Below, piece by piece: positions 17,165 to 25,794 of a stretch of DNA of 64,000 nt. Origin of the DNA: Methylobacterium sp. J-026 (GTDB taxonomy: Bacteria > Pseudomonadota > Alphaproteobacteria > Rhizobiales > Beijerinckiaceae); the NCBI RefSeq assembly GCF_022829585.1, contig NZ_JAKSYC010000284.1, positions 1 through 64,000 of the forward strand, read 5' to 3'. Within the stretch, counting starts at the first letter, position 1, and each line of letters starts with the position of its first letter. The notes beneath the pieces were generated by a model. The model did not search any database. It worked only from the letters and a program-made list of their open reading frames with translations, and was not told where the DNA came from. Position numbers and translations under genes: made by a program.

Positions 17165-18100
17165 GTGGCCGCGGGCGGCGACCCCGGTCCGACGCCCTCC
17201 CCGGAAGTCGCCGATTACCTTGACATGATGGCCGCCGAGCGGGGTGCCGGCGCCAACACGCTGGCCGCCTACCGGCGCGACCTCGACGATTACCTCGCTT
17301 ACCTCGCCCGGGTCGGGATCGCGTTGGAGGAGGTGGATGCCGGCGCGCTCCGGACCTTCCTGGCCGATCTGGACACCCGCGGTCTCAAGGCCTCGTCGGC
17401 GGCGCGGCGGCTGTCCTGCGTGCGCGGTTTCCACAGGTTCCTGTATGCCGAGGGCGTCGTCGAGGCCGATCCGAGCGTCGCGGTGTCGGGGCCGCGCCGG
17501 GGCCGGGTCCTGCCGAAGATCCTGTCCGTCGCCGAGGTCGACCGGCTCCTCGCCGTCGCCCAGGCCTCCGTGGGCACCGGGGAGGCGCCGGGCCCGGCCC
17601 GGCGGGCGCGGCGGATGGTCTGCCTGCTCGAACTCCTCTACGCCACCGGCCTGCGGGTTTCCGAACTCGTCGCCCTGCCCCGGGCCGCGGGGGCGAGCCT
17701 CGAGCCATACCTGTTCATCAAGGGAAAAGGCGGCCGCGAGCGCCTCGTGCCGCTGACCGAGGCGGCCCGCGCCGCCATGTCGGCCCATCTCGCGGCCGTG
17801 CCCGAGGACTGCGCGTGGCTGTTTCCGGCGGACAGCGACAGCGGCCATCTGACCCGGCAGGCCTTCGCCCGCGACCTCAAGGCCGTGGCCCTTGAGGCCG
17901 GCTTGCGGCCCGACCGCGTCAGCCCCCACGTCCTCCGCCACGCCTTCGCCAGTCATCTCCTGCAGAACGGGGCCGATCTGCGCATCGTGCAGGAGCTGCT
18001 CGGCCACGCCGATATCTCGACGACGCAGATCTACACGCACGTCCTCGATGAGCGGCTGAAGGCAATGGTACGGGATCTGCACCCGCTGATGGACGGCTGA
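17165..18100 (+). CDS. xerD: Tyrosine recombinase XerD
   Basis: A 311-residue site-specific recombinase, which in known systems acts with XerC at dif to resolve chromosome dimers. An N-terminal SAM-like core-binding domain covers about residues 12-100 and the catalytic domain about 120-305. The catalytic set is complete: R164 in TGLRVSEL, K in KGKGGRER (about 188), H255 and R258 in HVLRHAFASH, H281 in LGHADISTTQIY and nucleophile Y290. It starts with GTG at 17165; TTG at 17159 is an alternative overlapping the previous stop. No phage or integron genes are nearby, supporting a housekeeping role rather than a mobile integrase. Confidence 0.93.
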   Translation: MAAGGDPGPTPSPEVADYLDMMAAERGAGANTLAAYRRDLDDYLAYLARVGIALEEVDAGALRTFLADLDTRGLKASSAARRLSCVRGFHRFLYAEGVVEADPSVAVSGPRRGRVLPKILSVAEVDRLLAVAQASVGTGEAPGPARRARRMVCLLELLYATGLRVSELVALPRAAGASLEPYLFIKGKGGRERLVPLTEAARAAMSAHLAAVPEDCAWLFPADSDSGHLTRQAFARDLKAVALEAGLRPDRVSPHVLRHAFASHLLQNGADLRIVQELLGHADISTTQIYTHVLDERLKAMVRDLHPLMDG

Positions 18101-18232
18101 ACGCCGGGCTACAACCATCGTGGTCGCGTTCCGCGCCGATTACGCCGATTGTACTGGTGTGGCGAACTGCATAAGAGAGGCTTTCCGCCATACCGGTACG
18201 CGAGCCCGTTATACTAGAGAGAGAGCATTCCT

Positions 18233-18751
18233 ATGCCAGGCCCGACTGCTTTGCAGAGCGGCGCTGCGCCGAATCGAGCGGGTCACGCGACCGCCGACCA
18301 GCCTTCGACGCAGGAGCGGCAGCGTCTCGACAACCAACTGTGCTTCGCGGTCTACGCCGCCGCGCACGCCTTCGGGCGCGCCTACCGCAACCTGCTCGGC
18401 CGCCACGAACTGACGTATCCGCAATATCTGGTTCTGCTGGTGCTCTGGGAGCAGGACGGTCTCTCGGTCAAGGAGATCGGCAATCGCCTGTTCCTCGATT
18501 CCGGCACCCTGACGCCGCTGCTGAAGCGCCTCGAAGCATCGGGGCGCGTGCGCCGCGCGCGGGACCGGGCCGACGAACGTCAGGTCAGCATCTTCCTCAC
18601 GCCGGCCGGCGCGAAGCTGCGCGGCCTCCTCGCCTGTATCCCCGATGATGCCGGCGGCCTGACCGGCCTCGACGCGGCGGGCCGGGAGACCCTGCTGCAC
18701 GACCTCGTAACCTTGCGGATGGGCCTGCAGGCGGGCCTCATCACCGAATAG
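18233..18751 (+). CDS. MarR-family peroxide sensor, OhrR-like
   Basis: A 172-residue winged-helix repressor. The segment [12 protein letters not shown] places a cysteine (C37) exactly where OhrR has its peroxide-sensing residue. The tyrosines expected nearby are seen in [19 protein letters not shown]. The wing [16 protein letters not shown] is standard MarR. OhrR normally represses ohr, an organic-hydroperoxide reductase, but no ohr is in the window. The N-terminus is about 20 residues longer than usual. A -10-like TTATACT lies about 18 bases before the ATG. Convergent with the cytochrome c gene. Confidence 0.85.
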   Translation: MPGPTALQSGAAPNRAGHATADQPSTQERQRLDNQLCFAVYAAAHAFGRAYRNLLGRHELTYPQYLVLLVLWEQDGLSVKEIGNRLFLDSGTLTPLLKRLEASGRVRRARDRADERQVSIFLTPAGAKLRGLLACIPDDAGGLTGLDAAGRETLLHDLVTLRMGLQAGLITE

Positions 18752-18765
18752 GTTGTCCTGAATGA

Positions 18766-18797
18766 ATCCGGGGGCGGCCCTTCGGCCACCCCCGGAT
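18766..18797. terminator. Strong hairpin between convergent genes
   Basis: A 14-base-pair inverted repeat with one mismatch (ATCCGGGGGCGGCC against GGCCACCCCCGGAT) closes on a CTTC-type tetraloop. It lies between the 3' ends of the OhrR-like gene and the cytochrome c gene. There is no clear T-run on either side, so it may be a bidirectional attenuating hairpin rather than a classic intrinsic terminator. Confidence 0.65.
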
Positions 18798-18818
18798 CGC
18801 GTCAGCCGTGAACAGGGA

Positions 18819-19184
18819 TCAGGACTGCGTCTTGAGGTAGGCGATCACGTCGTTGATCTTCTTGTCGTCCGGGTAGCCCTGGAAGATCATCTTGGTGCCG
18901 GGCACCTTCGCCTTGGGGTTCTTCAGCCACTCGTGCAGGTTGGCCTCATCCCAGGTGATGCCGGACCCCTTCATCGCGGCGGAGTAGTTGTAGCCCTCGT
19001 AGGTGCCCGCCTTGCGGCCCACGACACCCTTCAGGTCCGGACCGACGCCGTTCTTCTGGAAGTTGTGGCACGCCTTGCAGGGCGCGAACGCCTTCTCGCC
19101 TGCGGCCGCGTCTCCGGCCTCCTGAGCCTGAGCGGAGAGCGGGATCAGCGCGGCGAGGACGGCGCCGAAAACCAGTGAACGCAT
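18819..19184 (-). CDS. Class I c-type cytochrome, periplasmic
   Basis: A 121-residue protein. A signal peptide MRSLVFGAVLAALIPLSAQA is cleaved before residue 21 or so. The haem site is C36-K-A-C39-H40 and the axial methionine is M99 in GTKMIF. Size and spacing match the c2/c550 group of mobile electron carriers. It could serve respiration or, in a methylotroph, carry electrons from periplasmic dehydrogenases; that is inference. The ATG at 19184 has an excellent AGGAGG ribosome site. Monocistronic by layout. Confidence 0.93.
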   Translation of the reverse strand: MRSLVFGAVLAALIPLSAQAQEAGDAAAGEKAFAPCKACHNFQKNGVGPDLKGVVGRKAGTYEGYNYSAAMKGSGITWDEANLHEWLKNPKAKVPGTKMIFQGYPDDKKINDVIAYLKTQS

Positions 19185-19523
19185 GGATTTCCTCCTGTTG
19201 GCCGCCGTCGCGGCAGCACTGTGAGGCAGAGCTCGCCTGCCTGGAATAGCTCTAATTGAATCCACAGGCCCGGCGCAACGGCCAAGCCTCACGAAGCCGA
19301 CCACCGAGGCCCGGGATTGGCGATCTTATCCGGCCGCCATAGGCCTTAACCCGCAGCCCGGCTCTCGGCTCCCTGCGGCACTTGGAAGCCGCATCGGGCC
19401 GCCGCGCGGGGCCTCCGTCACCCGTTCAGAGATCGGCGGGTGGGCGCCGTCTGTCTCGGCGGATGCCGGTGACGACGAAGGCCTTGTCGGCCCGGGCCTG
19501 AGCCCTGTACTCCACATAGTGCC
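19185..19523. other. Gene-poor stretch upstream of cytochrome c
   Basis: About 340 bases. The right-hand flank of the cytochrome c start holds its promoter and ribosome site (AGGAGG just before 19184). The sequence near 19246-19262 (AATAGCTCTAATTGAATCC on the plus strand) is the only AT-rich piece and the likely promoter region. I see no further gene, hairpin or repeat. Confidence 0.4.
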
Positions 19524-19754
19524 GTGCATCCCGATGACCGATCCCTTCCGGAAAGCCTGACGCGCCTGCTCGTCGCGCCCCCGCCCGCGGCCCGGCACAG
19601 GTCGGCGCCAGCGAAGCCGGGTGCTGCGCGAGCGGATCGGCATTCCGCGCATGCGGCGCTCGAATCCGCCTTCCTGCGTGGCTTCGTGTACGGGGTATCC
19701 GGCCTCGTCTGGCTCGCCGTGCTGGTGCTGTTCGCCCGCCATTTCGCCGCTTGA
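19524..19754 (+). CDS. Small hypothetical protein with C-terminal membrane helix
   Basis: A 76-codon frame starting at GTG 19524. The first 48 residues are polar, rich in Ala, Arg and Pro. The end has a predicted helix, RGFVYGVSGLVWLAVLVLFARHF. The hydrophobic, Arg-bounded end looks like a genuine tail-anchor, and such short proteins are common in methylobacteria. The start has no strong ribosome site and the polar part could be chance in GC-rich DNA. No function is recognised. Confidence 0.42.
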   Translation: MHPDDRSLPESLTRLLVAPPPAARHRSAPAKPGAARADRHSAHAALESAFLRGFVYGVSGLVWLAVLVLFARHFAA

Positions 19755-19918
19755 GCCGCGGCCGAGGATCCGGGCGGAACGGCTCGGACCGTGTGGGTGG
19801 TCCCATTATTCGACCCGATCTTTCGGGACTTCATCAGCCAAGTTTGGTATTGAATCGATACAGGGCGCGGCCGGTATCGCCGTCCGTCGCAGGCGCCCTT
19901 TTGCGAGGAGACCGGATC

Positions 19919-20182
19919 ATGTCGCTGACCGGGCGGTTCTGGTTTCGGAAATCCTGGACGGGGCGGCTCGTGCTGCTCGTCGAGGAGGAGCGTCCGCGGT
20001 GGTTCGGCCGCGGCGCCGGCAAGCCGCGCTGGCGCAATGCCAGGCTCCTCGACTTCGCCGAGCCCGAGTTGCGGCCGCTGATGTTGATGGAGAAGCATCA
20101 TCGCGCCGGAACCGGGTCCGCTCAGGTGCGCACGCTCCGGCCCGTCCCCACGGCGCCGGATGCGCGGTCGGCCAACAGCTGA
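19919..20182 (+). CDS. Hypothetical 87-residue basic protein
   Basis: Starts with ATG at 19919 behind a good GAGGAGA ribosome site. The protein begins MSLTGRFWFRKSWTGRLVLL, continues with VEEERPRWFGRGAGKPRWRNARLLDFAEPELRPL, and has a low-complexity tail. The density of Trp and Arg is unlike a random frame, and the pattern of an RFWFRKSWTGRLVLLVEE start is plausible for a small beta-rich protein. No family name can be given. An AT-richer stretch (about 19800-19860) upstream is a possible promoter. Confidence 0.55.
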   Translation: MSLTGRFWFRKSWTGRLVLLVEEERPRWFGRGAGKPRWRNARLLDFAEPELRPLMLMEKHHRAGTGSAQVRTLRPVPTAPDARSANS

Positions 20183-20299
20183 GCCGTCCGAAGGTCCACC
20201 GGTCGACGCCGTTCCCCGCGGCAGGGTGATGCGCCGGACTGACTCGAAGCCCACCTGTACGCGGTGCCCGAGCCGGACACTCCGCCATCGGTGAAGACA

Positions 20300-20557
20300 A
20301 TGCCGCACTATTTTTTCCACACGCAGATCGGCGATGAGCGGATCAGCGACACGACCGGGATCGCGTTGCGCGATCCGGACGAGGCCTGGGAGGCGGCGCG
20401 CCGCACGATCCGCGCCGCCCTGCGGGACGGCCAGGATCAGACCCGCCTGATGGCCGCGTGCCTGGTGGTCACCGATGCGGCCGGCGACGTGGTGCTGGAA
20501 TTTCCGTTCAGCGAGGCCGTCACCCTGCCGATCTCGGACGATCCCGTCCTGCACTGA
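20300..20557 (+). CDS. DUF6894-type small protein
   Basis: An 85-residue protein beginning MPHYFFHTQIGDERISDTTG. The MPxYFFHxxxGxxxxxDxxGxxLxDxxxAxxxA pattern is the hallmark of a small family (DUF6894) abundant in Methylobacterium, Bradyrhizobium and relatives. Further on, LVVTDAAGDVVLEFPFSEAV completes the fold. Function is unknown. These proteins usually occur as scattered single copies in stress-related neighbourhoods. The ATG at 20300 gives the family N-terminus. It lies 160 bases before the RMF-like gene. Confidence 0.75.
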   Translation: MPHYFFHTQIGDERISDTTGIALRDPDEAWEAARRTIRAALRDGQDQTRLMAACLVVTDAAGDVVLEFPFSEAVTLPISDDPVLH

Positions 20558-20717
20558 CGGCGGCGCAACCTGCGCCCTACATCGCGGTGGAGGCGACAGC
20601 GCGGCGGCCCAGGTTCCCGGAACCGGCACGCCGCGCTCGCTTTTGATGCGCGTCGCCTTCCCCGGGAGGCCGTCAGCCCGTTTTCGAGACGACGCGCCAG
20701 CCAAGGACCCGCGCCGA

Positions 20718-20921
20718 ATGGATTCACCCCCCAACGACCTCGACACACACGCGCTCGGCCGCGCCGCCCCCGGGAAGGGTCTGGCCCGCGAGGCTTGCCC
20801 CTACGCGGAGGGCACGCAGGCCCGCACGCTCTGGCTCGCGGGCTACGACGAGGCCCTGGCGGACGGCGCCGCGCCGGTCATCGGCGGCATCGCTCAGCAC
20901 CCCGTCGACGGGGGGCGATGA
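20718..20921 (+). CDS. Ribosome modulation factor-like protein
   Basis: A 67-residue protein. The core ALGRAAPGKGLAREACPYAEG, then ARTLWLAGYDEALAD, reproduces the RMF family pattern (Gx3A..G....CPY......R..W..G...A) seen in E. coli RMF. RMF binds 30S subunits and drives 100S dimer formation in stationary phase. In alphaproteobacteria, short homologues are of uncertain role, and some relatives have been described as CrpP-like. The ATG is at 20718. The stop overlaps the ATG of the downstream transporter, so the two share a transcript. Confidence 0.72.
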   Translation: MDSPPNDLDTHALGRAAPGKGLAREACPYAEGTQARTLWLAGYDEALADGAAPVIGGIAQHPVDGGR

Positions 20922-22249
20922 TGGACGCCCGGACCGCCCCGCATCCCGGCGCGACGGCGCACCCGGCTCTCGACCGCAAGTCAGTCGGCGCCGTGGTGCT
21001 GGGCAACGCCCTCGAATTCTACGATTTTACGGTGTACGCCTTCTTCGCCAAGCCCATCGGGGCGGCGTTCTTCCCGGCCACCGATCCGACCCACAGCCTG
21101 CTCGCGTCCCTCGCCCTGTTCGGCGTCGGCTACGTCATGCGGCCGATCGGGGGCGCCCTGATCGGAGCCTTCGCGGATCGCGCCGGGCGCAAGCCGGCGA
21201 TGCTGATCACCATCGCGCTGATGGCGCTCGGCATGCTGATCCTGGCCGCCTGCCCGTCCTACGCGGCGATCGGCGGCTGGGCGCAGGTGATCGTCATCGT
21301 CGGGCGGCTCATCCAGGGGCTCGCCCTGGGCGGCGAAGTCGGCCCGTCCACCGCCTATCTGCTGGAGGCGGCCCCACCGGATCGGCGCGGCTTCGTGACG
21401 AGTTGGCAGATCGCCAGCCAGGGCTGCGCCGCCCTGTTCGCCGGGATCGTGGCCACCATCCTGGCGCTGTCCGTCGGCGAGCACGCGATGGCGGATTGGG
21501 GCTGGCGGCTGATGTTCCTGCTCGGTCTCGGCGTGGTGCCGGTGGGCTTGATCATCCGCAGCCACCTGCCGGAGACCGCTGGCGCCGAGGAGGATCCGAA
21601 CGCCGCCGCCTCGACCCTCGCGGTGGTCGGCCGGCTCCTGCGCGAGCATGGTCGCCTGCTGGGGCTGACCTTTTTGGTCATCTCCGCCTCGACGGTATCC
21701 AACGCAGTCGGCACCAACATGCCGGTCTATGCCGGCGCAACCCTCGGCCTGAGCGAGACCGCCGCCACCGCGGTTCCGATCGCGCTCGGGCTCGCTTCGG
21801 TGGCGTTCCCGCTGCTCGGCGGCTGGCTGGCCGACCGGGTCGGCCGGCGGCCCGTGATGATCTGGCCGCGGGCGGCGATCCTGATCCTGTCCGTGCCGGC
21901 CTTCGCCTGGGTGGTCCAGGCGCCGAGCGCTGCCAGCGTCTACGCGGTGACGTTCCTGCTCTCCGCGCTGTCGTCGATCAACGCCGCTGCGGTGATCGTC
22001 GGCATCCCGGAGGCCCTGCCCCGGGCGGTGCGCAGTGCCGGCCTGTCGATCGTCTATGCGGTCGCGGTCTCGGTCTTCGGCGGCAGCACCAACTACATGG
22101 TCAACTGGCTGATCGCCACGACGGGAGACCGGCTGGCGCCCGCCTACTACCTCGCGGCCTTCAGCCTGATCGGAACAGTCGCCGCCTTCCTGCTGCCGGA
22201 GACCCGCGGCCGGGACCTAGATTCGAACAGAGAGGCCGGGACAACCTGA
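20918..22249 (+). CDS. MFS transporter, metabolite:H+ symporter (MHS) family
   Basis: A 443-residue 12-helix transporter. The N-terminal GNALEFYDFTVYAFFAKPIG is the MHS signature, seen in citrate, proline/betaine, alpha-ketoglutarate and shikimate symporters. FADRAGRKPAM is the loop 2-3 MFS motif, and LIQGLALGGEVGPSTAYLLE marks TM4-5. It probably takes up an organic acid or zwitterion with protons. The substrate is not deducible. The ATG at 20918 overlaps the RMF-like stop (ATGA). Confidence 0.87.
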   Translation: MMDARTAPHPGATAHPALDRKSVGAVVLGNALEFYDFTVYAFFAKPIGAAFFPATDPTHSLLASLALFGVGYVMRPIGGALIGAFADRAGRKPAMLITIALMALGMLILAACPSYAAIGGWAQVIVIVGRLIQGLALGGEVGPSTAYLLEAAPPDRRGFVTSWQIASQGCAALFAGIVATILALSVGEHAMADWGWRLMFLLGLGVVPVGLIIRSHLPETAGAEEDPNAAASTLAVVGRLLREHGRLLGLTFLVISASTVSNAVGTNMPVYAGATLGLSETAATAVPIALGLASVAFPLLGGWLADRVGRRPVMIWPRAAILILSVPAFAWVVQAPSAASVYAVTFLLSALSSINAAAVIVGIPEALPRAVRSAGLSIVYAVAVSVFGGSTNYMVNWLIATTGDRLAPAYYLAAFSLIGTVAAFLLPETRGRDLDSNREAGTT

Positions 22250-22430
22250 TCGGATCGCCCGGTCGGCGGAGCGGCGATATGGTCCTGAAAGCCGCTCCGG
22301 AACGCGCCCATGCGCCCCGGGCGGCTCTTCTGCCATGCTGATGTGCGCTGCCGCACAAACGTCGCGGCGGAGGCCGCGCCGCGCTGCCGGGAAACTGGGT
22401 GACGTGCCCGCCGGGGCCTAAATCGGCGCC

Positions 22431-23903
22431 ATGTCGATTCCCCCTCAGACGCGCCGCCCGCTGGTTCTTGCCGCGGTCATGGCGGCGATGTTCATGATCG
22501 CCATCGAGGCGACGATCGTCTCCACCGCGATGCCGCAGATCGCCGGGCAGCTCGGCGACCTGCATCTCTACGCCTGGGTGTTCGCGTCCTTCCTGCTCAC
22601 CCAGACGGCCACCACGGTGGTATTCGGCAAGCTGTCCGACCTCTACGGGCGCCGGCCGGTGCTGATGTTCGGCATCGCGGTCTTCCTCCTCGGCTCCCTG
22701 CTGTGCGGACTTGCGTGGTCGATGCCCTCGCTCATCCTGTTCCGCCTCGTGCAGGGCATCGGCGCGGGGGCGATCCAGCCGGTGAGCCTGACAGTGGTCG
22801 GCGACCTCTATTCGGCGCGGGAGCGCGGCCGGATCCAGGGCTACCTCGCGAGCGTCTGGGGCATCTCCTCGGTGGCCGGCCCGCTGGTCGGCGGCCTGAT
22901 CATCGGCCATCTGAGCTGGTCCTGGATCTTCTGGATCAACCTGCCCATCGGTCTGATCGCGGCCGGGCTGTTCCTGCGCTTCCTGCATGAGGGCGTGGAG
23001 CGAAGCCGCCGCCGGACCGACGCCCTCGGCGCGGCCCTGCTGACCGCCGCCATCGCGGCGCTGATGATGGCATTGACCGCCGCGGGGGACTCGCCCGCCG
23101 CCGCCCTGTGGCCGGGCGTGGCCTTCGTGATCGCCGCAATCCTGTTCGTGCTCCAAGAGCGGCGCGCCCCGGACCCGATGCTCGATATCCGCCTGTGGTT
23201 GCAGCGCCCGATCGCCACCGCCAACACCGCGACGCTGCTCTCCGGCATGACGGTGATCGGTCTCACGGCCTTCCTGCCGATGTACGTGCAGGGTGTGCTG
23301 CGGCAATCGCCCCTGATCGCCGGCTTGACCCTGACCCTGATGGTGCTCGGCTGGCCGATCGGCGCCACCACGGCGGCGCGCAGCTTCGTGCGCTTCGGCC
23401 TGCGCCCGATCCTGCTGATCGGAGCGGGCTTGCTGCCGCTTGGCGCAAGCGTCTTCATAGCGCTGACACCGGACACGTCGCCGGTCGTGGCGGCCTGCGG
23501 TTCGGTCGTGATGGGCCTCGGCATGGGCTTCCTGTCGACCGCCGCCATCGTGATCATCCAGGACAGCGTCGCCTGGGCGCAGCGCGGGGCGGCCACCGCC
23601 TCGAACATCTTCGCGCGCAACCTCGGTTCGACCCTCGGGGCCACCGTGCTGGGAGCGGTGCTGAACTATCGGCTCGCGCACCCGTCGAGCGGGCCGGCGG
23701 TGGATTCCGACCAGCTCCGGCGCCTCCTCGATGATCCGGGAAGCCTGGGCGCCGGCGGCGACGCGATCCGGGCCGGACTCCAGCACGCGCTCCACGGCAC
23801 CTTCTGGACGGTCTTCGCGGTGGCGGCGCTGACACTCGTGCTGTCGCTGCTGGTGCCGCGGGTCGCGATCTCGGACGCGCCGCGCGAACTCGCGGTCGAG
23901 TAG
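22431..23903 (+). CDS. MFS drug exporter, DHA2 (EmrB/QacA) family
   Basis: A 490-residue protein with 14 predicted helices. Motif A-like GKLSDLYGRRPVLM lies in loop 2-3, motif C region SSVAGPLVGGLIIGHLSWSWIFWINLPIG is diagnostic of DHA2 exporters, and the acidic residue in TM1 (MFMIAIEATIVSTAMP) replaces the usual LD pair. Proton-driven export of hydrophobic compounds is the expected function. No membrane-fusion partner (EmrA) or regulator adjoins it, so it probably works alone in the inner membrane. It lies 181 bases downstream of the MHS transporter. Confidence 0.88.
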   Translation: MSIPPQTRRPLVLAAVMAAMFMIAIEATIVSTAMPQIAGQLGDLHLYAWVFASFLLTQTATTVVFGKLSDLYGRRPVLMFGIAVFLLGSLLCGLAWSMPSLILFRLVQGIGAGAIQPVSLTVVGDLYSARERGRIQGYLASVWGISSVAGPLVGGLIIGHLSWSWIFWINLPIGLIAAGLFLRFLHEGVERSRRRTDALGAALLTAAIAALMMALTAAGDSPAAALWPGVAFVIAAILFVLQERRAPDPMLDIRLWLQRPIATANTATLLSGMTVIGLTAFLPMYVQGVLRQSPLIAGLTLTLMVLGWPIGATTAARSFVRFGLRPILLIGAGLLPLGASVFIALTPDTSPVVAACGSVVMGLGMGFLSTAAIVIIQDSVAWAQRGAATASNIFARNLGSTLGATVLGAVLNYRLAHPSSGPAVDSDQLRRLLDDPGSLGAGGDAIRAGLQHALHGTFWTVFAVAALTLVLSLLVPRVAISDAPRELAVE

Positions 23904-23952
23904 GCCGGCCCCGGACTTTGACCTTGCGACGCAGGCCGCCTAGCGTCCCGCC

Positions 23953-25635
23953 ATGCCCCTCGTGCCGCCCCCGCGCCCCGCGTCCCAGCCCGCTTCGGAT
24001 ATCCCGCCGACCAGCGTGCTCACCGCCAACCAGCCGGAATGGACGGTCGGCGATCTAGCGGGCGCCCTCAAGCGCACCCTCGAGGACGCGTTCGGGCATG
24101 TGCGCCTGCGCGGGGAGATCTCGGGCTACCGCGGGCAGCACGGCTCCGGCCATGCCTATTTCTCCCTGAAGGACGGGCAGGCCCGGATCGACGCGGTGGT
24201 CTGGAAGGGCGTGTTCGGGCGTCTGCGCCAGAAGCCCCAGGAGGGGCTGGAGGTGATCGCCACTGGCCGCATCACCACCTTCGCGGGCAAGTCCTCGTAC
24301 CAGATCGTGGTCGAGAGCCTGGAGCCGGCGGGCCTCGGCGCCTGGATGGCCCTGCTGGAAGAGCGCAAGAAACAGCTCACCGCGGAAGGGTTGTTCGCCC
24401 CGGAGCACAAGCGGGCGATCCCCTATCTGCCGCGGGTGGTCGGCGTCGTCACCTCACCCACCGGGGCCGTGATCCGCGACATCCTGCACCGGCTGGAGGA
24501 TCGGTTCCCGCGGCCCGTGCTGGTCTGGCCGGTGCGTGTCCAGGGCGACGGCGCGGCCGAGGAGGTCGCGGCCGCGATCCGCGGCTTCAACGCGCTGACG
24601 CAGGGCGGTCCGATCCCGCGCCCGGACGTGCTGATCGTCGCCCGCGGTGGCGGCTCGATCGAGGATCTCTGGGCCTTCAACGAGGAATGCGTGGTCCGCG
24701 CCGCCTTCGAGAGCGCGATCCCGCTGATCTCGGCGGTGGGGCATGAGACCGACACCACGCTGATCGACTACGTCTCCGATCGCCGCGCCCCGACCCCCAC
24801 GGGGGCCGCCGAGATGGCCGTGCCGGTCCGGGCCGACCTGATCGCCACGGTCGCGGATTTGTCCGCCCGGGGCATCGGCGCGGTCGGGCGCCGGATCGAG
24901 CGCGACCGGGCAGACCTGCGGGCGCTCGGGCGGGCGCTGCCCGGCGCCGACGCCCTCCTGGCGGCCAAACGCCAGCGGCTCGACCTCGCGGAAGCCCGCC
25001 TCGCCCCGGCGCTGGCCGCGGGCGCCAGCCGCCACCGCGCCCGGCTCCAGCTCCTCCTCGACCGGATGGCCCGGCGCTCCCCCGACGTGGCGCTGGCCAA
25101 CGCCCGCGCGCGGTTGGGGCGGATCGATCACCGGCCGTTGACCGCCCTGCGCAACGACGTGCAGCGCAAGGGCGAGGCCCTGGTCCAGCTCGGGCGCCGG
25201 CTCGTCGTGGCCCGTGACGCGAGCCTGGAGCGGGCCCGCGCCCTCCAGGCCCGCCGCGCCGACCGGTTGCTCGCCCTGTCCGACCGGCACGCCCAGGCCG
25301 GTGCGCGCGGCGTCGAGCGGCGGCGCGACCGTCTGGAGGGCCTGGCGCAGCTCCTGGGCTCGCTCAGCTACCGCGCCGTGCTCGACCGCGGCTACGTGCT
25401 GGTGCGCGACGCCGCCGGCCTGCCGGTCCGCCGGGCTGCGGAGGCCGCCGCCGCCGCCCGCCTCAGCCTCCAATTCTCCGACGGGACCGTCGCCGCCGTG
25501 CCCGAGGGGACATCCGATCCGTCCCTGCCGCCAAAGCCCGGGCGTCGCGGAAGCACGCCCGCGTCCCCCACGCCCGGACGGCGAGCCAGCGCGCGTGCCG
25601 CAGCGACCCGACAGGGATCCCTGTTCGAGGCCTGA
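23953..25635 (+). CDS. xseA: Exodeoxyribonuclease VII large subunit
   Basis: A 560-residue XseA. An N-terminal OB-fold runs from about residue 25 to 125 (WTVGDLAGALKRTLEDAFGHVRLRGEISG, then YFSLKDGQARIDAVVWKG). The catalytic domain has GVVTSPTGAVIRDI, RGGGSIEDLWAFNEE and SAVGHETDTTLIDYVSDRRAPTP. A long helical region and the C-terminal ALDRGYVLVRDA domain follow. It degrades single-stranded DNA with XseB, which is not in this window. The last 60 residues are Pro/Arg/Ser-rich and longer than in enterobacteria, as in other alphaproteobacteria. Confidence 0.95.
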   Translation: MPLVPPPRPASQPASDIPPTSVLTANQPEWTVGDLAGALKRTLEDAFGHVRLRGEISGYRGQHGSGHAYFSLKDGQARIDAVVWKGVFGRLRQKPQEGLEVIATGRITTFAGKSSYQIVVESLEPAGLGAWMALLEERKKQLTAEGLFAPEHKRAIPYLPRVVGVVTSPTGAVIRDILHRLEDRFPRPVLVWPVRVQGDGAAEEVAAAIRGFNALTQGGPIPRPDVLIVARGGGSIEDLWAFNEECVVRAAFESAIPLISAVGHETDTTLIDYVSDRRAPTPTGAAEMAVPVRADLIATVADLSARGIGAVGRRIERDRADLRALGRALPGADALLAAKRQRLDLAEARLAPALAAGASRHRARLQLLLDRMARRSPDVALANARARLGRIDHRPLTALRNDVQRKGEALVQLGRRLVVARDASLERARALQARRADRLLALSDRHAQAGARGVERRRDRLEGLAQLLGSLSYRAVLDRGYVLVRDAAGLPVRRAAEAAAAARLSLQFSDGTVAAVPEGTSDPSLPPKPGRRGSTPASPTPGRRASARAAATRQGSLFEA

Positions 25636-25794
25636 GCGGGCATTCTCGCCACGGCACGCGCAGGCTGCCGCCGTCGGCACGGGATGTCCGGCAGCCCCTC
25701 CTCGGCCGCGGCGCGTGTGCCACGGCTGACGTTCGGTCCGGTCGGCCGCGGCGCTTGCGGCCGGGCGACGCAGAAGCCGCCGATCGATCGGCTC

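Noticed and set aside
17165-18100. A mobile-element integrase
   Set aside because: The tyrosine recombinase matches XerD in length and motifs and has no phage, cassette or attachment-site context; the tRNA nearby is intact and 2.3 kb away.
22161-23795. A 544-codon open frame opposite the DHA2 exporter
   Set aside because: The exporter on the plus strand has all expected MFS motifs; the opposite frame has none.
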